A stretch of DNA of 31,147 nt from an uncultured Collinsella sp. (GTDB taxonomy: Bacteria > Actinomycetota > Coriobacteriia > Coriobacteriales > Coriobacteriaceae): contig CABUDJ010000018.1 of NCBI GenBank assembly GCA_902490325.1, positions 1 to 31,147 on the forward strand, read 5' to 3'. Made by a program: the position numbers and the translations under genes. Below, in pieces: positions 1 to 8,909 of this stretch (the first letter of the stretch is position 1; each line of letters begins with the position of its first letter). The notes under the pieces were generated by a model. That model was not told the origin of the DNA and did not search any database. It was given only the letters and a program-made list of their open reading frames with translations.

Positions 1-93
1 CATCCTCTGGACCGTGTCCCGCTCGTGCCTCGTGAGCCTTCCGTAGGCCCTCGGGACCGCCCTCGCGGGGCCACTCTTCTTCTTTCCGGACAT
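1..93 (-). mobile_element. IS30-like transposase, N-terminal fragment (partial at left edge)
   Basis: The minus strand opens with an ATG at 93, preceded five bases upstream by a perfect GGAGG ribosome binding site (complement of 99-103). It reads 31 residues off the left edge without a stop. After a short basic lead the peptide contains YGRLTRHERDTVQRM, which resembles the start of the helix-turn-helix region of IS30-family transposases (pattern xLTxxERxxIxxxL). Only the N-terminus is visible, so the DDE catalytic core cannot be checked and another HTH protein is possible. The strong ribosome binding site and the nearby palindrome support a mobile-element reading. Family assignment is inference. 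Confidence 0.55.
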
Positions 94-145
94 GCCGTCC
101 TCCGATCTCCCGGGGCCGGCCGATCCGGCCCTCAGGGTATCGGGT

Positions 146-183
146 TCCCACATTCATCCGCACATGTGCGGATGAATGTGGGA
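146..183. repeat. Perfect 38-bp palindrome
   Basis: Positions 146-164 are the exact reverse complement of 165-183, with no loop; the centre is CACATGTG. It lies 52 bases upstream of the putative IS30-like start codon and about 210 bases upstream of rnj. No T-run follows on either side, so it is a poor intrinsic terminator. Its placement suits the end of an insertion sequence, possibly two terminal repeats abutted, or a target palindrome. A dimeric regulator site is the alternative. The rest of 184-393 shows no gene; TGATGCATG occurs twice, at 235 and 299, with no assigned role. Confidence 0.7.
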
Positions 184-393
184 GGTGTTCGGATAAAGTC
201 GATAATCAAGGATACACAGGTTCAGATGGGGCTTTGATGCATGGGTGGTCTGTTGTTGTGCAAATGGGTATCATACTGTGGTTATTGCATCGACTCTGTG
301 ATGCATGTTTGTACGTTCCCGGCGGTCGGTTTGCCAGAAGCGCCCCGTCGGTTGTTCCAGACCCGTTTCGAAGAAAGGAAACCACACTAACCT

Positions 394-2064
394 ATGGCAG
401 CTAAAAAATCATCTCCCTTGAAGATCATCCCGCTCGGCGGCCTTGACGGCATCGGCAAGAACATGACGGTCTTCGAATGCGGCGACGACATGGTGCTCGT
501 CGACGCCGGCCTCATGTTCCCGGATGACTCCCAGCCCGGTATCGACCTGGTGCTTCCCGACTACACCTATGTTCTGGAGAACGAGGAGAAGCTCCGCGGT
601 ATCATCGTCACCCACGGCCACGAGGACCACACCGGTTCGCTTCCGTATCTGCTGCAGGACCTCAACAACAAGGTGCCCATCTTTTCGAGCAAGCTGACGC
701 TTGGCTTTATCGAGGGTAAGCTTTCTGAGTTCCGCATCCGCGCACCCAAGTTCCGCGAGGTCAAGGGCGGCAGCCATGTCAACCTCGGCGGCATCTCGCT
801 CGACTTCTTCTCGATGACGCACTCCATCCCCGGCGCTCTGGGCGTGTTCATCCGCACCAATCAGGGCACCGTTATGCACACCGGCGACTTTAAGCTCGAC
901 CAGACGCCCATCGACGGCGTCACGCCCGACTATGCCGCTATCAGCCGCTTTGCCAAGCAGGGCATCGACCTGTTGCTGTCCGACTCCACCAATGCCACGG
1001 TTCCCGGCTTTACCAAGTCCGAGGCCGAGGTTGGTCCCAACCTGCTGCATGCCATCAAGAACGCCCCGGGTCGCGTGTTCGTCGCTTCGTTCTCGAGCCA
1101 TATCCATCGTTTGCAGCAGATCTGCGATGCCGCCCGCAAGTGCGGCCGTAAGGTCGTTGTGACCGGTCGTTCCATGCTCACCAACACCCGCGTCGCGCGC
1201 GAGCTGGGCTACCTCAACATCGACGATGCCGATATCATCGATGCCTTCGATATCGATAACCTGCCCGACGACAAGATCGTCGTCATGTGCACCGGTTCGC
1301 AGGGCGAGCCGCTGTCGGCCCTGTCCCGCATGGCCAATGGCGAGCACAAGACGCTCTCTATCCACGAGGGCGATACCGTCATCCTCTCGGCAACTCCCGT
1401 TCCCGGCAACGAGAAAGCCGTCCAGCAGGTCGTCAACAGCCTGGCCAAGCTCGGCTGCGACGTGTGGGATAAGAACCGCGCTCTTGTCCACGTCTCGGGC
1501 CACGGTAGCCAGGAGGAGCTCAAGCTCCTGATGGCCATGGCCAAGCCCACTTACTTTATGCCGGTTCACGGTGAGGCCGTGCATCTGCGCGCCCATGCCC
1601 AGCTTGCCCGCAAGATGGGCATCAAGGACGATCATATCTTTATCCTCGATAACGGCGACACGCTCGAGATGCGCGGCGGTATCGTCAAGCGCGGTACGCC
1701 CGTCGAGTCCGGCGTCGTCTACGTCGACGGCCTTCGTATCGGCGATACCGACCCCATCGTCTTGCGCGATCGTCAGAAGCTCGCCAATGACGGTATGGTT
1801 ACCGCTGTTGCCATCGTCTCGCTCAAGCACAAGAAGATCGAGGCCATCGAGTTCTCGGGCCGCGGCGTCTCGTTTGCCATCGACGACCAGTTCTCTGAGG
1901 ATGCCTCCGCGTCCATCATGAAGACGATCGAGAAGGGCAAGTTCAGCTTTACGAGCAGCGGTTCCGATGCTATTCGTAAGGCCGTGCGCGATTCGCTCTC
2001 TAACTTTATCTGGAGCCGTACGCGCACCCGTCCGATGATCATCCCGGTCGTCATGGAGGTTTAG
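394..2064 (+). CDS. rnj: Ribonuclease J
   Basis: Metallo-beta-lactamase/beta-CASP ribonuclease of 556 residues, the usual length for RNase J, which acts in mRNA decay and 5'-end maturation as a 5'-3' exonuclease and endonuclease. The metal-binding HGHEDH motif is at residues 74-79, followed by H143 and HTGD at 162-165. The beta-CASP region includes CTGSQGEP and HVSGHGSQEEL, and the C-terminal domain is present. The ATG at 394 is chosen because it opens the conserved start of the family. Its best ribosome binding site (AAAGGA, about 374-379) lies unusually far away, roughly 14 bases. ftsK starts 1 base after the stop, so the two are probably co-transcribed. Whether it matches J1 or J2 of Bacillus cannot be decided here. 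Confidence 0.95.
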   Translation: MAAKKSSPLKIIPLGGLDGIGKNMTVFECGDDMVLVDAGLMFPDDSQPGIDLVLPDYTYVLENEEKLRGIIVTHGHEDHTGSLPYLLQDLNNKVPIFSSKLTLGFIEGKLSEFRIRAPKFREVKGGSHVNLGGISLDFFSMTHSIPGALGVFIRTNQGTVMHTGDFKLDQTPIDGVTPDYAAISRFAKQGIDLLLSDSTNATVPGFTKSEAEVGPNLLHAIKNAPGRVFVASFSSHIHRLQQICDAARKCGRKVVVTGRSMLTNTRVARELGYLNIDDADIIDAFDIDNLPDDKIVVMCTGSQGEPLSALSRMANGEHKTLSIHEGDTVILSATPVPGNEKAVQQVVNSLAKLGCDVWDKNRALVHVSGHGSQEELKLLMAMAKPTYFMPVHGEAVHLRAHAQLARKMGIKDDHIFILDNGDTLEMRGGIVKRGTPVESGVVYVDGLRIGDTDPIVLRDRQKLANDGMVTAVAIVSLKHKKIEAIEFSGRGVSFAIDDQFSEDASASIMKTIEKGKFSFTSSGSDAIRKAVRDSLSNFIWSRTRTRPMIIPVVMEV

Positions 2065-2065
2065 T

Positions 2066-4843
2066 TTGGCGCGTGGATCTGCACAAAACGCCAAAGGCAA
2101 TAAGGCCAATAACCAACCGGCATCTGCTAAGGGTGCCGGTTCCCATCTGCGTGCCAATAAGGGCCACGAGGCGGACTTCGACGATTTTGAGCCTTTGGTT
2201 GAGCCCTCGGCCAACCGTGATATCGCCGGCGTGGTCATCGCCGTTTTGGCGATTGCGTCCTTCATTGCCGTGATTTCGCCGGCGACCGCACCCGTTACGG
2301 CTGCGGTTGCCGGTTTCTACCACCTGGGCTTTGGTCTGGGCGCCTACGTGCTGCCGATCGTCATTTTGCTGTTTGCCGCCACGCTCTTTTTAGGCGAGGA
2401 CTCGCCGCTCAACGTGCGCTCTGTCGCGGGCGGCGCCGTGGTCTTTATCGCCGTCGTCTCCATTCTTTCGCTGATGGTGCCGGGCACGAGCGATTCGTGC
2501 GACCTTATGTTTACGCCGCAGAACCTTTCCGTGTCGGGCGGCTACATTGGCGCCTTTATCGCAAGTGCCTTGCAAAACGCCCTGGGTAAACCTATCGCCA
2601 TGGTTGTCTTGCTGGGGCTTGTCGTCGTTGGTTTGGTCATTATCGGCTTTTCGGTGGGTGGCGTTTTGCGCTCCGCACGCGATCGTGCGGCAGATTTTGC
2701 CGAACGCCGTCGTGCCGATGTCAACGCCAGCCCGTGGGGCGATGAAGAGGCCCTGTCTGTTCCCGGCGTCGCTCGTCCGCACCTGAGCATTCTGCGCCAG
2801 AAGGGGACTGACGCCGCGGTGACCACGGTCATGGGTGGCGATGTCGACCCGGTTTTGGATGGCGACGAGGACGATGACCCGTTTGTCGACGTATCCGAGT
2901 CGGTTGAAGCCGAGCGGGCCAAGACCACGCTGCTGCCGCGTCGCCATGTCAAGAAGGGCAAGGCTGCGCCTAAGCTCAATACGAGTGAGCCCGACCCGTC
3001 TTGGTCCGATAGCGAGATTGAGCTCACCGAGGGCGATGACGAGGACGACGAGGGTCCGATTGGGACCGCAAAGACAACTTTGCTGCCGCGTCGCCATGCA
3101 AAGCGCGGCCAGGTAACCGGCCAGCTTTCGATGGAAGACGACTCCGATAAGATCGACGAGTCCGAGCCGCCGTTTGTCGTGAATCCCGTCTCGGCCGCAC
3201 CTCAGATTCCCGACTTCCTGAAGCATCCCAAGGTTGCCGGCGCGCCTGCCACGAGTGCTATCGAATCGGCTGCGGCTCGTGATGGGGGAGTGGACGACGG
3301 CGCCGCAGATAACGAGGGCGAAGAAGAGGACGGACTCAAGCTTCCGCCGCTCGAAATCCTACATGCCAACCCGCAGTCGGCTTCCGCCGCGTCTTCGGAC
3401 AAGGAGCTGGAGCAGACCGCTGAGTCACTGCAATCCACCTTGCTTGAGTTTGGCCGCAGTGCCCGCGTGGTCGGCTGGATCGCCGGCCCCACGGTGACGA
3501 CCTTTAAACTGCAGCCCGGTGAGGGCGAGCGCGTGAGCAAGATCTCGAGCCTCGAGGACGATATTGCGCTTTCGCTTGCCGCCCAGTCGGTGCGCATCTT
3601 CGCGCCGATTCCCGGCACCTCGCTCGTGGGTATCGAGATCCCCAATCGAAAGCGTCAGAACGTCAACTTGGGTGACGTGCTGCCTTATGTTAAAGGCGGT
3701 CCGCTCGAGCTTGCCATCGGCCGCGATGCAGAGGGCACGCCGGTCGTCGCTGACCTTGCCAAGATGCCCCACCTGCTGATCGCCGGTACCACGGGTTCCG
3801 GTAAGTCGGTCATGATCAACTCCATCATCACGACCCTGCTCATGCGCGCGCTCCCCGAGGACGTTCGCTTGATCATGGTCGACCCCAAGCGCGTCGAGCT
3901 CGCAGGCTATAACGGCCTGCCGCATCTTTACGTGCCCGTGGTGACCGAGCCCAAGCAGGCCGCGAGCGCCTTGCAGTGGGCGGTATCCGAAATGGAGCGC
4001 CGCCTGAAGGTCTTCGAGCGCCTGAACGTGCGCAAGATCTCGACCTATAACGAAAAGCAGGCCGCCGGCGAGTTTGAGCATTACGATAACCCGCCGCAAA
4101 AGATGCCCTACCTGGTCATCATCATCGACGAGCTTTCGGACCTGATGATGGTTGCCGGCAAGGACGTCGAGGCATCGATTGTGCGTATCGCCCAGCTGGG
4201 CCGTGCCGCCGGTATCCACCTTATCGTGGCGACTCAGCGTCCGAGCTCCAACGTGGTAACGGGTCTCATCAAGGCAAACATTACCAACCGCATCGCCTTC
4301 AACGTCGCAACGGGCATCGACTCCCGCGTCATCATCGACCAGATGGGTGCCGAAAAGCTCACCGGCTTGGGTGACATGCTGTTCTCCAAGGTCGACTGGG
4401 GCAAGCCCCGCCGTATCCAGGGCTGCTTTGTTTCGGATGACGAGATCAACGAGATTGTCGAGTTCGTCAAGTCGCAAAGCGAGCCCGACTACCATGAGGA
4501 GATCCTGTCGGCTGTGGCACCTGCCTCCATGTCCATGGCAGGTGGCGGCGGCATTGTTCGCACCGGCGTTGCCGAGCCTCAGGACGACGATCCGCTTATC
4601 TGGGAAGCCGCCCATATTGTGGTGGAATCGCAGCTGGGCTCCACATCTGGCCTGCAGCGCCGCCTGAAGGTTGGTTATGCGCGCGCCGGGCGTATTATGG
4701 ATATGCTGGAAGAAAAGGGTGTCGTTGGTCCGCCTGACGGTTCCAAGCCGCGTGAGGTTCTCCTAGACGAAGAGGGTCTTGCCGCGCTGAAATCTGTCGA
4801 CGCCGAGATGGCACGTGAAGATCGTGAGTTTGGAGGATTCTGA
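2066..4843 (+). CDS. ftsK: FtsK/SpoIIIE DNA translocase
   Basis: Septal DNA pump that clears chromosomes from the closing division site. The 925-residue protein has hydrophobic segments between about residues 50 and 220 (the FtsK 4TM region), then an acidic linker of about 250 residues. The motor follows: Walker A GTTGSGKS near 574-581, Walker B LVIIIDELSDLM near 682-693, and ATQRPSSNVVTGLIKANI near 723. The C-terminal winged-helix gamma domain (about 842-908, QRRLKVGYARAGRIMDMLEE) is intact; in this family it reads orientation sequences. The start is TTG, with GGAGG at 2055-2059 and 6-base spacing. The linker repeats KTTLLPRRH twice. The stop overlaps the next start as TGATG, implying translational coupling. 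Confidence 0.95.
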   Translation: MARGSAQNAKGNKANNQPASAKGAGSHLRANKGHEADFDDFEPLVEPSANRDIAGVVIAVLAIASFIAVISPATAPVTAAVAGFYHLGFGLGAYVLPIVILLFAATLFLGEDSPLNVRSVAGGAVVFIAVVSILSLMVPGTSDSCDLMFTPQNLSVSGGYIGAFIASALQNALGKPIAMVVLLGLVVVGLVIIGFSVGGVLRSARDRAADFAERRRADVNASPWGDEEALSVPGVARPHLSILRQKGTDAAVTTVMGGDVDPVLDGDEDDDPFVDVSESVEAERAKTTLLPRRHVKKGKAAPKLNTSEPDPSWSDSEIELTEGDDEDDEGPIGTAKTTLLPRRHAKRGQVTGQLSMEDDSDKIDESEPPFVVNPVSAAPQIPDFLKHPKVAGAPATSAIESAAARDGGVDDGAADNEGEEEDGLKLPPLEILHANPQSASAASSDKELEQTAESLQSTLLEFGRSARVVGWIAGPTVTTFKLQPGEGERVSKISSLEDDIALSLAAQSVRIFAPIPGTSLVGIEIPNRKRQNVNLGDVLPYVKGGPLELAIGRDAEGTPVVADLAKMPHLLIAGTTGSGKSVMINSIITTLLMRALPEDVRLIMVDPKRVELAGYNGLPHLYVPVVTEPKQAASALQWAVSEMERRLKVFERLNVRKISTYNEKQAAGEFEHYDNPPQKMPYLVIIIDELSDLMMVAGKDVEASIVRIAQLGRAAGIHLIVATQRPSSNVVTGLIKANITNRIAFNVATGIDSRVIIDQMGAEKLTGLGDMLFSKVDWGKPRRIQGCFVSDDEINEIVEFVKSQSEPDYHEEILSAVAPASMSMAGGGGIVRTGVAEPQDDDPLIWEAAHIVVESQLGSTSGLQRRLKVGYARAGRIMDMLEEKGVVGPPDGSKPREVLLDEEGLAALKSVDAEMAREDREFGGF

Positions 4844-6354
4844 TGGCTGCACGCTTTGGTGACATGCTGCTCGAGCAGCGTCGCCGAATGGGCCTTTCCA
4901 TTCAGCAGGTCGCCAACACCATCAAAATCAGGCCGCAGATCATCGAGTTTTTCGAGACCGGTAACTTTGCTTCGATGCCGCCGCGCGGCTATGCGCAGGG
5001 CATGATTTCGAGCTATGCTCGCTTTTTGGGCCTCAATCCGCGCGAGGTCGTCAATGCCTACTTTGACGACCTGATGGCATACGAACGCGAGACGTCGCAG
5101 CAGGGCGGTCGTTTTCAGGACGCCGCCGGCTACGTTAATTCGCGTTCCTCGGTCGATAACGGGCGTTTTCTGATGGTTCAGGGCGGTCGTTCGACCCGCT
5201 ATGGACAGCGTCCTCAGCAGGCCGGTTATATTACCGAGACGGGTTCGGGCGAGGAGATTCGCTTGCAGCGTGACCGGTTCCGCAGTACGCCGATGCCCGA
5301 GGACCGCGCACTTCCCGCTGCCCGTGGCGTGGCGCGTGACCCTCGTGCCGGCTACGGCGACGGCGGCTATTCCGATCGCGGTTGCCGTGGTGTCTCTACC
5401 GGACGCTCTCGCGGTGGCTATGCGGACGCCGATGCCACGCAGGTGACGCCGCGTCTTCGCTCTCAATCACAGCCGTATGACCAGCGCTCTTCGGCTCCGC
5501 GTTCGGGCCAGCGTGGCTATCAAGGCCGCGGTGAACTTGCGCCCCGCTCGGGTCAGCGCAGCCTTCAGGGCCAGGGCGGCTATCGCGGCCGTTCCGATAG
5601 CAATCGCGGTCGTATGCCTCAGGGAGGCGGCCGCAGCAGTTCCGGTCGTGGACGCGGCGGATCCCGTACTCCTCAAAACAACGGGCTCGATCCGCGTATC
5701 GTCTACGCCGGCATCGGCGCCGTGGCATTGCTGCTGATTGTGCTCATCGTGGTGCTTCTGCGCGGCTGCGCATTTTCGACGCCCGAGACCACGCCCGAGA
5801 CGCCCGCTGTCACCAAGACGACGACTAAGAAGTCTTCTAAGAAGACCGAAACGGTCGACGAGGACGAAGACACCGATGAGGCGACGGATGAGTCGACTGA
5901 TTCGGACGCTACCAAGACGACGGCCAAGAAGGAAGAGAGCGAGGTCACGAAGGTCAAGGTCTCCGTTGCCAAGGGAAAGACCGCGTGGATTGAGGTCAAG
6001 GTCGACGGCAAGTCGGTCTATGGCGCCCAGGCGACTGGCCCCTTTGAGCAGGAGTATACGCCCGAGTCCTCGATCGAGATCACCACGTCCAAGCCTTCCG
6101 ATGTCACCGTTACCAAGAACGGTGAAAAGGTCCGTTACGATACCAAGACCTCGGGCGTGGCGCGCGTGACGATCACCGTTCCCAAGAAGGAGACGTCTGA
6201 TTCCGAGAATGGTGAAAGTTCTGATGGTACCGACACCACCGATGGTACCGATACCACCGACGGTACCGATGCCCAGTCCACGGATGGCGCCGATACCGCA
6301 ACTGACGGTCAGACACCCACCGATTCTACCGACAATTCGTACGATAGCTACTAG
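4843..6354 (+). CDS. RodZ/YmfM-like membrane protein with N-terminal HTH
   Basis: A 503-residue single-pass protein. Residues 1-75 form an Xre/HTH_25-type helix-turn-helix domain (GDMLLEQRRRMGLSIQQVAN), as in RodZ, which links MreB to the envelope. Residues about 90-285 are a low-complexity region rich in Arg, Gly, Ser and Gln. One membrane helix spans about 286-306 (VYAGIGAVALLLIVLIVVLL). The extracytoplasmic part has a Lys/Thr/Glu-rich stretch, a beta-rich DUF4115-like domain near 365-445, and an Asp/Thr tail with repeated DGTDTT. It starts inside the ftsK stop codon. The same order (ftsK, this family, pgsA) occurs in Bacillus. It is much longer than typical RodZ because of the disordered regions. 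Role in cell shape is inferred from the family. Confidence 0.8.
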   Translation: MAARFGDMLLEQRRRMGLSIQQVANTIKIRPQIIEFFETGNFASMPPRGYAQGMISSYARFLGLNPREVVNAYFDDLMAYERETSQQGGRFQDAAGYVNSRSSVDNGRFLMVQGGRSTRYGQRPQQAGYITETGSGEEIRLQRDRFRSTPMPEDRALPAARGVARDPRAGYGDGGYSDRGCRGVSTGRSRGGYADADATQVTPRLRSQSQPYDQRSSAPRSGQRGYQGRGELAPRSGQRSLQGQGGYRGRSDSNRGRMPQGGGRSSSGRGRGGSRTPQNNGLDPRIVYAGIGAVALLLIVLIVVLLRGCAFSTPETTPETPAVTKTTTKKSSKKTETVDEDEDTDEATDESTDSDATKTTAKKEESEVTKVKVSVAKGKTAWIEVKVDGKSVYGAQATGPFEQEYTPESSIEITTSKPSDVTVTKNGEKVRYDTKTSGVARVTITVPKKETSDSENGESSDGTDTTDGTDTTDGTDAQSTDGADTATDGQTPTDSTDNSYDSY

Positions 6355-6380
6355 GCCGCTCGTACGCGAAAGGAAACATC

Positions 6381-6878
6381 ATGGCTAAAGATTCCAGCTT
6401 CGACGTCGTGTCCGAGGTCAACATGCAAGAGGTCGACAACGCCTTCCAGCAGACCACGCGCGAGATTTCCCAGCGCTATGACCTTAAGGATTCCGGCGCC
6501 ACGATCGAGCTTTCGAAGGGCGACAAGCTCTTTACGATAAACGCCCCGGCCGACTTTGTCTCCAAACAGATTGTCGACGTGCTGAGCTCCAAGCTCATCA
6601 AGCGCGGCATCGACCTCAAGGCCGTCTCGTGGGATGCTCCGCAGGCGGCATCGGGCGGCACCGTGCGCGTGCTCGGCCATATCGTCGAGGGTATTGACCA
6701 GGCGACCGCCAAGAAGATCAACAAGGACATCAAGGATCAAAAGCTCAAGGTCAAGGTGACCATCGAGGCCGACAAGCTGCGTGTTTCCTCTGCTTCGAAG
6801 GACGCGTTGCAGACCGTGATCCAGTTCCTGCGCGACCAGGACTACGGCCAGCCGCTGCAGTTCACCAACTACCGCTAA
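6381..6878 (+). CDS. yajQ: YajQ-family nucleotide-binding protein
   Basis: A 165-residue protein of the UPF0234/YajQ family, full length. Family hallmarks are visible: the start KDSSFDVVSEVNMQEVDNA, the QRYDLKDSG segment, and the end RDQDYGQPLQFTNYR. Members are small soluble proteins with two ferredoxin-like folds. A Xanthomonas member binds cyclic di-GMP and acts with a transcription factor, while others bind RNA or nucleotides, so the ligand here is unknown. The ribosome binding site GAAAGGAAA precedes the ATG. It lies 26 bases after the RodZ-like gene and 27 before rimO, in the same direction, so it probably belongs to the same operon. Confidence 0.93.
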   Translation: MAKDSSFDVVSEVNMQEVDNAFQQTTREISQRYDLKDSGATIELSKGDKLFTINAPADFVSKQIVDVLSSKLIKRGIDLKAVSWDAPQAASGGTVRVLGHIVEGIDQATAKKINKDIKDQKLKVKVTIEADKLRVSSASKDALQTVIQFLRDQDYGQPLQFTNYR

Positions 6879-6905
6879 TATCAATCGAAAGGACTGCTCT
6901 CCAAC

Positions 6906-8255
6906 ATGGATACACCGTTGGGCTCCGTGCTCTACATCACCCTCGGGTGCGCTAAGAACGAGGTTGACACCGACCGCATGCGTTCTCTTTTGACCGCCGC
7001 GGGCTACGAGGAGGCATTCGACCCGCAGGATGCCGATATCGCCATCGTCAATACTTGCTCGTTCCTCGCCTCCGCAACGTCCGAGAGCATCGAGACCACG
7101 CTCGAGCTCGCCAACGAGGTTCAGGACGGCGTTCGTTCTTGCCCCATCGTCATGTGCGGCTGCGTGCCGTCGCGCTATGGCGATGACCTGCCTGACGAGC
7201 TGCCCGAGGTCGCTGCCTTTGTGAAGGCCGACGAGGAAGACGGCATCGTGGCGGTCATCGATGGCGTGCTGGGTGTCGAGCGCGAGATTGCCGCCTATAT
7301 TCCTCAGGTCAAGCGTACCGTCGAGGGTGCGGTTGCCTACGTCAAGATTTCTGATGGCTGCAACCGCTTCTGCAGCTTCTGCATGATCCCTTACATTCGC
7401 GGTCGCTATCATTCGCGTAATGCCGAGAGCATTATCTCCGAGGTGCGCGACCTGGTTGCCGGCGGTGTGCGCGAGATCGTGCTGATCGGCCAGGACACGG
7501 GTATTTGGGGCATCGACTTTGCCGACGAGGACGTCGCCGAGGGCTCGCCGCGCAATCTGGCGCAGCTGCTGCGTGCCGTCGCCGAGGCCGTGCGCCCGCA
7601 CAACGTCTGGGTCCGTGTGCTCTACTTGCAGCCCGAGGGCATGACTGACGAGCTCATTGAGACCATTCGTGATACGCCCGAGGTGCTGCCCTATATCGAT
7701 ATCCCCGTGCAGCACTGCGACGCGCGCATCCTCAAGGCTATGCGCCGTTCTGGTTCGCGCCAGGAGCTCGAGGACCTGTTCCGCGATCTGCGTGAGCGTA
7801 TCCCCGGCATCGTGATCCGTTCCACGGCCATGGTCGGCTTCCCGACCGAGACCGACGACGAGTTCCGCGACCTTATCGACTTTATGGACACCGTCGGCTT
7901 TGACTACACGAGCGTCTTTGCCTACTCGCAGGAGGAGGGCAGCCTGGCCGCTAAGATGGAGGGTCAGGTCGACGAAGAGGTCAAGCTCGAGCGCGCCCAG
8001 GAGGCCATGGACCTGGCCGAGTCGCTCGGTTTTGCCGCCACTGCCGCACATGTGGGCGAGCGCGCCCAGGTGATCGTCGACGGTATCGAAGAGACCGAGG
8101 ATGGCGCCGAGCTGATCGGGCATGCCTGGTTCCAGGCGCCCGATTCCGATGGCGCGGTGCATCTGGACGCCAGCGAGGCGTCCGTGGGCGATATTCTGAC
8201 CGTCGAGTTTACCGATAGCTTCTGCTATGAGCTTATCGGTCATGTTGTGGAGTAG
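6906..8255 (+). CDS. rimO: Ribosomal protein S12 methylthiotransferase RimO
   Basis: Radical-SAM methylthiotransferase of 449 residues that adds a methylthio group to the conserved aspartate of ribosomal protein S12. The N-terminal MTTase domain carries the auxiliary cluster cysteines C15, C51 and C86. The radical-SAM CxxxCxxC motif is C152, C156 and C159 in SDGCNRFCSFCMIPYIRGR. A TRAM domain ends the protein. YITLGCAKNEVD and the SFLASATSES segment separate RimO from MiaB, which is also in this window at 14893. The nearest ribosome binding site (AAAGGA, 6888-6893) is about 12 bases from the ATG, longer than ideal, as at rnj. pgsA follows 9 bases after the stop. Confidence 0.94.
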   Translation: MDTPLGSVLYITLGCAKNEVDTDRMRSLLTAAGYEEAFDPQDADIAIVNTCSFLASATSESIETTLELANEVQDGVRSCPIVMCGCVPSRYGDDLPDELPEVAAFVKADEEDGIVAVIDGVLGVEREIAAYIPQVKRTVEGAVAYVKISDGCNRFCSFCMIPYIRGRYHSRNAESIISEVRDLVAGGVREIVLIGQDTGIWGIDFADEDVAEGSPRNLAQLLRAVAEAVRPHNVWVRVLYLQPEGMTDELIETIRDTPEVLPYIDIPVQHCDARILKAMRRSGSRQELEDLFRDLRERIPGIVIRSTAMVGFPTETDDEFRDLIDFMDTVGFDYTSVFAYSQEEGSLAAKMEGQVDEEVKLERAQEAMDLAESLGFAATAAHVGERAQVIVDGIEETEDGAELIGHAWFQAPDSDGAVHLDASEASVGDILTVEFTDSFCYELIGHVVE

Positions 8256-8264
8256 GAGAGCGTC

Positions 8265-8903
8265 GTGGCTAACGAGAGCAATAAGGAACTGACGAGTGTC
8301 TGGACGCCCGCCAACATCGTGACGTGCGTTCGCATCGTCTTTATCCCGGTGTTCATGATCGTGTCGGCGCTTTCTCACACGAGTGTTGCCGGTACGGATT
8401 GGAGCACCTTCGACGGCCCGCTCGCCGCCGCTGCCTTCATTCTGTATGTGATCCTGTCGTGCACCGATAAGGTCGACGGTTATCTGGCGCGTTCGCGCAA
8501 CGAGATCACCGACTTCGGTAAATTCTTGGACCCCATCGCCGATAAGCTGCTCGTGTTCTCGGCCCTGCTGCTGTTCTTGGATTTTGGCGCGGTGACCGTG
8601 TGGTCCGTGTTCATTATCCTGTTCCGTGAGCTTCTGGTGAGCGCCCTTCGCATGGTCGCGAGTGCGGCCGGTGTGGTCGTTGCGGCCGATAAGCTCGGCA
8701 AGTACAAGACGGCAACCACGATGGTCTCCATCTGCGGTTACCTGTGCGTTTTTGCTATGGCCGGCTTGCACCTTGGCCCGGTGGCGCTGACGCTCGGCAT
8801 CTACTCGGTGTCGCGCTTCCTGTACGCCGTTGCCGTTGTCCTGACCGTTATCTCGGGCGCCCAGTACTTCTGGAACTGCCGCAAGATCGTCTTTTCGGTC
8901 TAG
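8265..8903 (+). CDS. pgsA: CDP-diacylglycerol-glycerol-3-phosphate 3-phosphatidyltransferase
   Basis: Integral membrane enzyme of 212 residues that makes phosphatidylglycerol phosphate, the first committed step to phosphatidylglycerol. The CDP-alcohol phosphotransferase signature is complete: TDKVDGYLARSRNE with ITDFGKFLDPIADK supplies the four metal-binding aspartates in the D-x2-D-G-x2-A-R-x8-G-x3-D-x3-D pattern. Several hydrophobic helices surround it. The start is GTG with a GGAG site about 7 bases upstream. Its place before cinA and recA matches Bacillus and many Gram-positive genomes, and supports PgsA rather than another family member. A second family member lies at 29175-29879. Confidence 0.9.
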   Translation: MANESNKELTSVWTPANIVTCVRIVFIPVFMIVSALSHTSVAGTDWSTFDGPLAAAAFILYVILSCTDKVDGYLARSRNEITDFGKFLDPIADKLLVFSALLLFLDFGAVTVWSVFIILFRELLVSALRMVASAAGVVVAADKLGKYKTATTMVSICGYLCVFAMAGLHLGPVALTLGIYSVSRFLYAVAVVLTVISGAQYFWNCRKIVFSV

Positions 8904-8909
8904 GTCCTG

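Noticed and set aside
25..237. A 70-codon plus-strand frame at the left edge
   Set aside because: It overlaps the better-supported minus-strand transposase start and runs through the 38-bp palindrome. It has no ribosome binding site and no similarity I recognise.
409..2265. A 618-codon minus-strand open frame opposite rnj
   Set aside because: Antisense shadow of a strongly conserved gene, with no ribosome binding site and no recognisable domain. The similar minus-strand frames at 3425-4615 and 11697-13505 are rejected for the same reason.
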